This document shows positions 25,001 to 37,000 of a stretch of DNA of 64,000 nt, one piece after another (the first letter of the stretch is position 1; the number at the start of each line of letters is the position of its first letter). The translations under genes and the position numbers were made by a program. Source of the stretch: Oasisia sp. SBJ-2009 (Eukaryota > Annelida > Polychaeta > Sabellida > Siboglinidae); NCBI GenBank assembly GCA_964017155.1, contig OZ024865.1:43919760-43983759 (forward strand). Reading direction: 5' to 3'. The notes under the pieces were generated by a model. The model made no database searches and was not told where the DNA came from. It saw only the letters and a program-made list of their open reading frames with translations.

Positions 25001-28000
25001 GGGAGGGAGGGAGGGAGGGAGGGAGGGAGGGAGGGAGGGAGGGAGGGAGGGAGGGAGGGAGGGAGGGAGGGAGGGAGGGAGGGAGGGAGGGAGGGAGGGA
25101 GGGAGGGAGGGAGGGAGGGAGGGAGGGAGGGAGGGAGGGAGGGAGGGAGGGAGGGAGGGAGGGAGGGAGGGAGGGAGGGAGGGAGGGAGGGAGGGAGGGA
25201 GGGAGGGAGGGAGGGAGGGAGGGAGGGAGGGAGGGAGGGAGGGAGGGAGGGAGGGAGGGAGGGAGGGAGGGAGGGAGGGAGGGAGGGAGGGAGGGAGGGA
25301 GGGAGGGAGGGAGGGAGGGAGGGAGGGAGGGAGGGAGGGAGGGAGGGAGGGAGGGAGGGAGGGAGGGAGGGAGGGAGGGAGGGAGGGAGGGAGGGAGGGA
25401 GGGAGGGAGGGAGGGAGGGAGGGAGGGAGGGAGGGAGGGAGGGAGGGAGGGAGGGAGGGAGGGAGGGAGGGAGGGAGGGAGGGAGGGAGGGAGGGAGGGA
25501 GGGAGGGAGGGAGGGAGGGAGGGAGGGAGGGAGGGAGGGAGGGAGGGAGGGAGGGAGGGAGGGAGGGAGGGAGGGAGGGAGGGAGGGAGGGAGGGAGGGA
25601 GGGAGGGAGGGAGGGAGGGAGGGAGGGAGGGAGGGAGGGAGGGAGGGAGGGAGGGAGGGAGGGAGGGAGGGAGGGAGGGAGGGAGGGAGGGAGGGAGGGA
25701 GGGAGGGAGGGAGGGAGGGAGGGGTGGGGAGACAGGGGTGGAGGGAAGGCAAATCATTCGTTTAGAAGACAGATAGAGGAAGGGATAAAGGAATGTCGAG
25801 TGCGACTGAGCCTCAGCTGACGCAGCTGAAAACGACGGTGAGATGACAACATATTGTAACAGTGATTTAGGGGGTGGTGGTAGGGTCCATAGACATCTGC
25901 CTCCGTAACTCACCAACGAGCTTTGCCTGGAAGTGACCTTGAACTGTGAGAGGTGAGTCACTGTAGAAGTCCTGAGCACCACCTTTCCTCTTTGGCAGAC
26001 ACTTTGGCATGTTCAGGTCATAGCGGATGTAGTTTCCTGTCAAAATAGGACAGTTAAACAACATCGCATGGAGTGTCCCATTTGGATTACTTGAAAAAGC
26101 CTTCAGAAAAATTATAAAAAAAATCAGTTGGTTGTTTGTACTGTAGTTTAATGAGATTAATTTTTTTATTCATTTTGCTGAATTTTATTTCGAAATAATC
26201 TTGATGACGGAATAAAAACGTACTATTACATTGATTTCAAATATTACAACTCTTAGGTTTTATTGTTTATATAATATTACGTTTTTTTGAACATTTGCAG
26301 CCTGCCAATTTGGGTTTAGTTACTTTATTAAGCTCGGGACAATGTTTGCAATTTGAAAGATGCACATTCAAATGGTAAATGTGTTGCCGAGGCACTCAGT
26401 TAACCACAGCACCTTTTGATGTTTAACTTTCCCACATTCTAGACAGCAGACTTCCTGTTACAAATTACTGCTTGGCCAATTCTGGGCAGAGGAGCTGGTA
26501 CCCTCCTTTTAAAACAAAATGCAACTACATAATAGCCAAACTCTGTAACAGCAATGCATACATAACAGACTGCACCATCACATGTTTTTTCCTGTCTATC
26601 CTTTTCCCTGGTGTCATTTCTATACTCACAGCAGGAATCAGACCACATTTCCATTTTCCTTAGACGACCATTATAACGTTTCCTTCATTTCCTACTAATC
26701 TTGATGAGATCTGTTATTGACAATTTCACAGCAGATTTACCCTCCATAGACAGAGGTTCAGTGAAAAATTCTTGAAATTTTAATACCTCAAGCTCCCACA
26801 AACTTCTTTCAAACCTTACACCCCTCCATTTCTGCTTGAACCACCCACGGATTGTTCCTGATTACATCACCAAGCAAAATGACAACTATATTAATATGCA
26901 GAAATGCACCGACTGACATCTGTCATAATTTGACAGCTCTGATGCCACGCTGCACAAAAACATCATTTCTACTCACTCCACACTACATATGTGCTCACAG
27001 AAACTCAGACAACCTGCATAATGCTGTTTCTATAGGGTACTCTTTGGTAATGGCAGATGAACACCTTATTGTGGTCTTACATCAGCACAGACTCAGGGTT
27101 GCCACTCATGGAAGCTTTCAAAATTCCCTGACTTTTCCCTGACTCAAAGTTTCATTTTCCCTGACCATTCTGGCTGAATAATCATGAAAATGTATGCGCG
27201 ATGTACATAAAATACACACTCAAACCTATATATATGTTAAAATTGCCAAAAGAACAGTTATGGCATTATTACAACAGCCAACTGAAGAACGTATGGTATC
27301 CACATGTTTAACATCATATGTTTGTGGTATCAACATTGTTTCACGGGATCATTACGCGTAATGAATTCGAGTTTGTGGCGTTACGCGTATGACATGAGAA
27401 AGTAAAATTTCCCTGACTTTCAAGGGATTTTCCTGTATTTCCCTGACTTTTCTCAAAATCTCAAATTTCCCTGACCCAGCACAAAATCCCCTGACTTTTA
27501 CCTGACCTTGAATTTCCCTGACTTGTAGCAACCATGACAGTGCGGGAAAACTCACCTGATTGGTCGAAGCTGTTGTTGATCCAGTCCTTGCCAAACGTGA
27601 AGTCGATCCTCTCCCCGTGTCTCATCACGTACAGCTGTCTGTTTCCCACTGGGCCGACGTCCTTCAACACTCCCGTGGACTTGGAGGAGGAAGTCCTCGA
27701 CTCGCTCCCTCTTGTCTTCTCCGGGAGTCGTCCCTGGGAGGAGTTGGAGTGAGTCGAGGGAGTGGGGGAATGCGTCCGCTCTGAGGAGCAAGAAGCCTTC
27801 GTCACCTGGGCGCCATGTGCGTTGGTCTCCCCGCCACCACTAGGGGGCGTGTTCTTTTTGGTTCTCTTCACGACGCTCGTGTTCAGCACGGACACGTTGT
27901 CGTACGTGTGGCTCGGAAGTCTTGTGATCTGTCGAGGTGGACGCATCGCCTACAAGTGCAGTTCTCTATATGTATACTAGGCAAAGGTAAGTTCTTGTAT

Positions 28001-31000
28001 ATATATATATATATATAGCGCTGTACCCAATCCTCACAACTGCTCAAAGCGGGTTATACTTTAATGATAATAATGACTTATTTTGTGCCAATATCCTCGA
28101 AGATCAAGCTCAGTGGCGCGACAAAACCAAGCAATTAAGCAAACTCGTAATCGAAAGCAATGCGTGAGTTGTCAATGGATGGATGAAGAAGCTAGGAGGC
28201 TAAGGAGGATAGGCAGCATTAAAGTATATTACCTTGTGATTTGACACTGGCAGGAAGCAAATTCCACACCATTTTTTCGGGTCCCAGCTTTTGTTTTCAC
28301 CCGAGGAATGTAAAGAGGGTTACTACTGGTTGAGTGTAGCTGTCTGGAATTTCTTGCTGGAGTTAGCATTGAATTTAGATATGCTGGTTGTGTAGATGAG
28401 AGTGCTTGCTAGGCTATTGTAAAAAAAAAAAATTTTGGACATGCTGAAGTTCTGCTATATCGTTGCTTGCGGTCAGGGTTCGCACAGGGCGCCGAAAGTC
28501 TCGAATGTTCTTGAATTTGATTTTTTCATTCGAGTACCCTCGAATGTTCTTGAATTTGACTGGATGTTCTTGAATGTTCTTGAATCTGATTTTCACGAAT
28601 TTTCATGCACATAACTAACAATTTGTATGAGGGGATAATATTTATTGGAATTGTATCAAATAATCATCACTAATGTATGAAAAAAATCGGCGAATTGTGT
28701 CAAACAAAATGGCGGAAAACCGGGAGTTGGGAGTTGATGAATTTGTGGTAGTTTGATTCAGTAGATGGCGCCACCTGATATAGGCTAATGCTACACCGTT
28801 TTCTATTGGTTCGTTCAAGAGCGAATGACCAATTAGGGCCGTGTTTGCTTTTTATTTTCTACGCGACGCCATTTGCATTTTACTAATAGATTCTGGATTT
28901 TTAATTAGCGCATGTTGGAAGTTACAATGTTTTAAATCATGCCTCGCCAACATGGAAACTGCAAGTTTCGGGATTTGTGGCTGGTTGATACCAAATTTGA
29001 AGATTTGATAGTTAAAGATCGCGCTGATGACAAGGTTGCAGTATGCAATGTTTGCAAGAAACGAACAAGACGAACACGGGCACTTATGCAGAATTCGGAC
29101 CCACATCAGTTTTGCCATTATAACTGTATGTTTGCCAACATTTGATCATGTTAATTCATTCATTTAACATCATCTTGCGCATATTTATGTTTTTAAACAG
29201 CGCGTCTTAGCAGACTTTTGCGGTCGAAAAGACAGCGCGGTCGGCATAAACAAACTGTTTATCGCTCAGTCTATGTGCACGGCGTCGTGACTCATGCACC
29301 GGTGCACTTGTGACTGGCACAAATCGGAGCGCAATTTGGGTCTCAAAATGCAATATTTATGAAACATAAATATGCCTGGGAATCCTGATTGATCATGTTT
29401 AGGATGAGAGTTATCCAACATAGGCAAATAAACAGTTATAATGACAAGTGGTGCAGAAGGAACTTGAGAATAAACTTGCCACACTGAAGGAAGTGTGAAG
29501 TGTCTGTTGGGACTTGGAAGTCAGACAGTGCGACCAGTAATTCTGTGGACAGCACCCGTTATTTTTCTGTTTTCTTTCAATAAACTGCTGTTTGTACCTG
29601 ACATGTTTGAATTTTTTATTGTACATAAAATGTTCTTGAGAATGTTCTTGAAAATGTTCTTGAAAAAGTCCTATTTTCCCCCGCAAATGTTCTTGAATGT
29701 TCTTGAATTTGATTACACACTTTCTGTATGAACCCTGCTTGTGGTATTGTAATTTGTAAAGGAGGGTATTGCAGTAGTCAAGTCTGCTGCTTACTAGAGC
29801 TGTGGCGGTGGTTTTAGCAACGGAAAGTGATATAAACCGGCGAATATGGCAGACCTATTCAAATCAACTTCTTTGGGAAGCATCCAGCCACACTGCAATT
29901 AATGCGTGAAGGCTGCTAGAACAAATATCCACCAGTGTCTGCAGCCAGGAATTCATTCATATAGCTGAGTGAACTGGAGCAATGGAGTGAAAATATTTTC
30001 CCAACGTTTTACATGGCAGTACAGGTTTTGAATCTGGGTAGTCTCAGTCGAGAGTCCAAGGCTCTACCTCTGAGCCATTGCGCTCTACACATTTGACTGA
30101 TAAAATGTCCTATGGACACATCACACCAGTACAAATGGTGGCTCTCTTCATTTAATTACTAAAATATTGGATTGAATTATTTTGGAAGGAGTTCTTTAAT
30201 TTACCTGATACAATGTGCAGAGGGAGTGAATTCTAACTAACCTTGGCGACTGTGACTGGTGTGTTTTCTGCGGCGCCGTTCTCCTCCACCTGAACCTCGA
30301 CACCAGTGCCGATGATTGGGATGGATCTACAACAGAAATATCCCCTTCTTAAACCTGTGGTGGAGAAGCACTGTGTGGGGCTCACACACTTACGCCCGGT
30401 GTATTGGTGGAAATGTCGTTCAAATAATTTTATTTTGTTTACTCATCATCCAGTTAGTTCTCACCATTGAGTTAATCAAACAATGTAAAGGCAAGTTCAC
30501 TCAGACACCATCTCGGCTTCTCTGGGAAGCATCCAGCCATATGCTACAATTAATGCGCGAAGGCTGCTCGTACACATATCCACCACTGTCTATAGCCAGG
30601 TACTCATTTAAACAGCTGAGTGAACTTGAGCAATGTAGAGTGAAAAAACTTGCCCAAGGTTTTAACACTGCAGCACAGGATTTAAACCCGGGTTCTCGTA
30701 GTCGAGAGTCCGAAGCTCTACCCCTGAGCCATTGCGCTCTACTATAGTTAGCAGTCAAGCTCATAACTTGTACCATCCATGAGAACAGTGCTGACACCTT
30801 TTATACCCACAATCCCGTTCCAAGACGACACCCCTGAGTTCCAGAAATCCCATTCGACCATTCTCACAAGCCACTCAGTGGTATTGCATATGGGTCAGTC
30901 TACTTCACAAACAACGAGAAATTACTGCCAAACAACATAACTGATTGAGCTTAGGGTCATAGTTCTGCAAGGAGATCGCCCCCCCCCCCCCGTGACGTGG

Positions 31001-34000
31001 GAATTAAATAAGCCAAAGTCTCAATAATACTTAGACACAGAAGTAGCCACAGTAAGTTGCTTTACTACTGTGTATTTATATCTGAAGTACAAAAGTCAAG
31101 TCTCACACAGTGGCGTCCATTTAAATATTACTCAGAGCGCTTCAGATTTTACTGGTTTATCTGTTTAACCAAACATCATGTTGACTTCCTTGAAAAGCTT
31201 TCAGCCAGTCTGTAATTATCACACAAATATTACTCCAATATAAATATCCACACTGTCTAAATCCACGCACAGACTCACTCACACAACTGAATGAACCGAT
31301 ACAATTTACACTAATGCAGCTTTCCCAGGGTCAAAATGGCAACACGTGATTCAAACAAACAAACCAACGTTCGACGCTCTACCCACAGCACTACAGCTTA
31401 CCTGTGCATGGTCCAGGTCTCCGTCTCCGCCACCCTCTGTGTACAGATCCCCGGGAAGATGCCACTGCAGCCCATCTGCCAGGACATGCCCTGGTACCAG
31501 CCGTCTGCACTGTTGTCCAACTCACTCTCAGACATCACAATGAAGTCTCCCTCGCACAGGTTCAACTCATCGGGCTCCCGCGGCGTGTACGCACACGTCA
31601 CCTTACGCACCTGTCAACACAACACGCCACCTTACGCACTTGTCAACACAACATGTCACCTGATGCACCTGTCAACACAACACGTCACCTTACGCACCTG
31701 TCAACACAACATGCCACCTTACGCACCTGTCAACACAACACGTCACCTGATGCACCTGTCAACACAACACGTCACCTTACGCACCTGTCAACACAACACG
31801 CCACCTTATGCACCTGTCAACACAACACGCCACCTTATGCACCTGTCAACACAACACGCCACCTTATGCACCTGTCAACACAACACATCACCTTATGCAC
31901 CTGTCAACACAACACGTCACCTTACGCACCTGTCAACACAACACGCCACCTTACGCACCTGTCAACACAACACACCACCTTACGCACCTGTCAACACAAC
32001 ACGTCACCTTCCACACCTGTCAACACAACACGCCACCTTACACACCTGTCAACACAACACGCCACCTTACGCACCTGTCAACAAAAACACATCACCTTAT
32101 GCAGCTGTCAACACAACACGTCACCTTATGCACCTGTCAACACAACACATCACCTTATGCACCTGTCAACACAACACGTCACCTTACGCACCTGTCAACA
32201 CATCACGTCACCTTACGCACTTGTCAACACAACATGTCACCTGATGCACCTGTCAACACAACACGTCACCTTACGCACCTGTCAACACAACACGTCACCA
32301 TACGCACCTGTCAACACAACACAACATGCCACCTTATGCACCTGTCAACATAACACGTCACGTTACGCACCTGTCAACACAACACGTCACTTTACGCACC
32401 TGTCAACACAACACGTCACTTTACGCACCTGTCAACACAACACGTCACCTTACGCACCTGTCAACACAACACAACATGTCACCTTACGTACCTGTCAACA
32501 CAACATGTCACCTTACGCACCTGTCAACACACCACATCACCTTACGCACCTGTCAACACAACACATCACCTTACGCACCTGTCAACACAACACGTCACCT
32601 TACACACCTGTCAACACAACACGTCACCTTAAGCACCTGTCAACACAACACACGTCACATTACACACCTGTCAACACAACACGCCACCTTAAGCATCTGT
32701 CAACACAACACGCCACCTTACACACCTCTCAACACAACACGCCACCTTAAGCACCTGTCAACACAACACGTCACCTTACACACCTGTCAACACAACACGT
32801 CACCTTACACACCTGTCAACACAACACGTCACTTTACGCACCTGTCAACACAACACGTCACCTTATGCACCTGTCAACACAACACACGTCACCTTATGCA
32901 CCTGTCAACACAACATGTCACCTTACGCACCTGTCAACACATCATGCCACCTTACGCACTTGTCAACACAACGACCGCATCACGTCAACGTGAAATTTCG
33001 ACCGCATCACACCAATATGAAATGTCAACTATGTCGCATCAATGTGAAATGTCAACTATGTCACATTAATGTGAAATTTCAACTACACCATTTCAAAGTG
33101 AAATTTCGACCATGTCACATCAACGTGAAATTTCGACCTTGTCACATTAATGTGAAATTCTAGCCATATCACGTTGATGTGAAATTTCAACCGCATCATG
33201 TCAATGTGAAATTTCAACTGTATCACATCAACATAATATTTCAACCATACCATGTCAACGTGAACTTTCTACCATATCATGTCGACGTGAAATTTCAACC
33301 TTATCATGTCAATGTGAAATTTCAACAATATCACCTTGACGTAAAATTTTAACCTTTAATTTTAATCATGTTAACCTGAAATTTCTACTAATTCTTAACA
33401 CAACATGTCAACATGAAATTTACGCCAAAGGATGGTGCAACCCCCATAAACAAAATTGGAAGATTGTAACAAAAGTAATTTTTTTCACTGTGCATATCTA
33501 CTGGTAGTTAAACGATATTCATCATTCATCTGATACAAGTTCAATGCACCAATATAATATCGAATTACGAACACACCTGCACAGTTCTAACTTCACCATG
33601 AAGACAATCACATAGACCAGCTTAGAAGCTACCAAACTACCCCTTCCAATGAATCAGTTTTGCTAGTGATCTCCACCTGAACTAACCTGACAGTGAGCTA
33701 TGCGGGGATCCCTGGAGTACAGTCGGAGATCCCATCTGGCCGGAGCATTCAGGTTGATCTTACGAGCCAACGACTCGAGCTGTTCTCTCACGTCTGTCAC
33801 AAACTGGTAGGCGAGGCTGACATGTAACTGCTTGCTGTGGGGCTCCACTGTGACACCTAGACAATACAGGGCAGTGTCAAGTAGTCCCTAGACATGTAAC
33901 TGTCTACTGTGGGGCTCCACTGTGACACCTAGACAACAAAGGGCAGTGTCAAGTAGTCCCTAGACATGTAACTGTTTACTGTGGGGCTCCACTGTGACAC

Positions 34001-37000
34001 CTAGACAACACAGGGCAGTGTCAAGTAGTCCCTAGACATGTAACTGTCTACTGTGGGGCTCCACTGGGACACCTAGACAACACAGGGCAGTGTCAAGTAG
34101 TCTAGACATGTAACTGTTTACTGTGGGGCTCCACTGTGACACCTAGACAACACAGGGCAGTGTCAAGTAGTCTAGACATGTAACTGTTTACTGTGGGGCT
34201 CCACTGTGACACCTAGACAACACAGGGCAGTGTCAAGTAGTCCCTAGACATGTAACTGTCTACTGTGGGGCTCCACTGGGACACCTAGACAACACAGGGC
34301 AGTGTCAAGTAGTCTAGACATGTAACTGTCTACTGTGGGGCTCCACTGTGACACCTAGACAACACAGGGCAGTGTCAAGTAGTCTAGACATGTAACTGTT
34401 TACTGTGGGGCTCCACTGTGACACCTAGACAACACAGGGCAGTGTCAAGTAGTCTAGACATGTAACTGTCTACTGTGGGGCTCCACTGTGACACCTAGAC
34501 AACACAGGGCAGTGTCAAGTAGTCCCTAGACGTGTAACTGTCTACTGTGGGGCTCCACTGTGACACCTAGACAACACAGGGCAGTGTCAAGTAGTCCCTA
34601 GACGTGTAACTGTCTACTGTGGGGCTCCACTGTGACACCTAGACAACACAGGGCAGTGTCAAGTAGTCCCTAGACGTGTAACTGTCTACTGTGGGGCTCC
34701 ACTGGGACACCTAGACAACACAGGGCAGTGTCAAGTAGTCTAGACATGTAACTGTCTACTGTGGGGCTCCACTGTGACACCTAGACAACACAGGGCAGTG
34801 TCAAGTAGTCCCTAGACGTGTAACTGTCTACTGTGGGGCTCCACTGTGACACCTAGACAACACAGGGCAGTGTCAAGTAGTCCCTAGACGTGTAACTGTC
34901 TACTGTGGGGCTCCACTGTGACACCTAGACAACACAGGGCAGTGTCAAGTAGTCCCTAGACGTGTAACTGTCTACTGTGGGGCTCCACTGTGACACCTAG
35001 ACAACACAGGGCAGTGTCAAGTAGTCTAGACATGTAACTGTTTACTGTGGGGCTCCACTGTGACACCTAGACAACACAGGGCAGTGTCAAGTAGTCCCTA
35101 GACATGTAACTGTTTACTGTGGGGCTCCACTGTGACACCTAGACAACACAGGGCAGTGTCAAGTAGTGTCTAGACGTGTAACTGTCTACTGTGGGGCTCC
35201 ACTGTGACACCTAGACAACACAGGGCAGTGTCAAGTAGTGTCTAGACATGTAACTGTTTACTGTGGGGCTCCACTGTGACACCTAGACAACACAGGGCAG
35301 TGTCAAGTAGTGTCTAAACATGTAACTGTCTACTGTGGGGCTCCACTGTGACACCTAGACAACACAGGGCAGTGTCAAGTAGTGTCTAGACATGTAACTG
35401 TTTACTGTGGGGCTCCACTGTGACACCTAGACAACACAGGGCAGTGTCAAGTAGTCCCTAGACATGTAACTGTTTACTGTGAGGCTCCACTGTGACACCT
35501 AGACAACACAGGGCAGTGTCAAGTAGTCCCTAGACATGTAACTGTTTACTGTGAGGCTCCACTGTGACACCTAGACAACACAGGGCAGTGTCAAGTAGTC
35601 CCTAGACATGTAACTGTCTACTGTGGGGCTCCACTGTGACACCTAGACAACACAGGGCAGTGTCAAGTAGTCCCTAGACATGTAACTGTCTACTGTGGGG
35701 CTCCACTGTGACACCTAGACAACACAGGGCAGTGTCAAGTAGTGTCTAGACATGTAACTGTTTACTGTGGGGCTCCACTGTGACACCTAGACAACACAGG
35801 GCAGTGTCAAGTAGTGTCTAGACATGTAACTGTTTACTGTGGGGCTCCACTGTGACACCTAGACAACACAGGGCAGTGTCAAGTAGTCCCTAGACATGTA
35901 ACTGTCTACTGTGGGGCTCCACTGTGACACCTAGACAACACAGGGCAGTGTCAAGTAGTCCCTAGACATGTAACTGTCTACTGTGGGGCTCCACTGTGAC
36001 ACCTAGACAACACAGGGCAGTGTCAAGTAGTCCCTAGACGTGTAACTGTCTACTGTGGGGCTCCACTGTGACACCTAGACAACACAGGGCAGTGAGATAT
36101 ATACTGTAGGTCTGGAACCACTGTTAGTTAACATACAACAATGTTTATTTTTTCGAAATACTGTTCAACAATAACACTGTGATCTGTTAATATATTTACA
36201 TTTCGTTTAGCCTAGTTTTAACAATACTTAATTTTGCTATTATTTACATACATGGATTTTTCATCAGTGCATGTCTTTTTTATTATACACTTTTAATCTT
36301 TCTTATATACAAATCTCTATAGCTTGAGTTTTTATTTAATTCAGTGTGCAGCAGAATAATCCAAATGTTGATTGTGGTCAGCAAATAGAAGATGTAACAG
36401 CAATCTTTTGGAGAATGACTACTAATGATCATGAAGCAGTGATACTAACCAAGTTTCTTGACAGCGACTGCGTAGTCTGCCGTGATCTGACGCAATCTGA
36501 GGGCACATTCATCGGACACAAAGAGCCCCATGAAGTTGGTGGATGAGAAGTATTCTAACTGGATGCTCTCGGGAGTATTGTCGAACTGGTCCGCGACTGT
36601 CTTCAGTGTGTGAGTCAGTTTAGACACAAGCGAGTCGTCAGCCTGGGTGACACAGACATAGGTGGGAGTTGTGAGCCTGGGTAACACAGACATAAGTGGG
36701 AGTTGTGAGCCTGGGGACACAGACATAAGTGGGAGTCATGAGCCTGGGTAACGCAGATATAAGTGGGAGCTGTGAGCCTGGGTAACACATACATAAGTGG
36801 GAGCTGTGAGCCTGGGTAACACATACATAAGTGGGAGTTGTGAGCCTGGGTAACACAGACATAAGTGGGAGTTGTCAGCCTGGGTGACACATACATAAGT
36901 GGGAGCTGTCAGCCTGGGAAACACATACATAAGTGCGAGTTGTGAGCCTGGGTAACACAGACATAAGTGGGAGTTGTCAGCCTGGGTGACACAGACATAA

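Noticed and set aside
24702..25982. Very long frames (307-394 codons) of GREG or PSLP repeats
   Set aside because: They are translations of the (GGGA)n microsatellite in five frames, flanked by intron sequence.
30660..30745. tRNA gene call on the minus strand
   Set aside because: The A-box and B-box belong to a SINE head; arms do not pair into a full cloverleaf, and the SINE body follows.
31336..33069. Plus-strand frames of up to 448 codons with THLSTQH-type repeats
   Set aside because: They arise because the 29-bp unit lacks stops on that strand; they run antisense to the SH3 exon and contain no unique domain.
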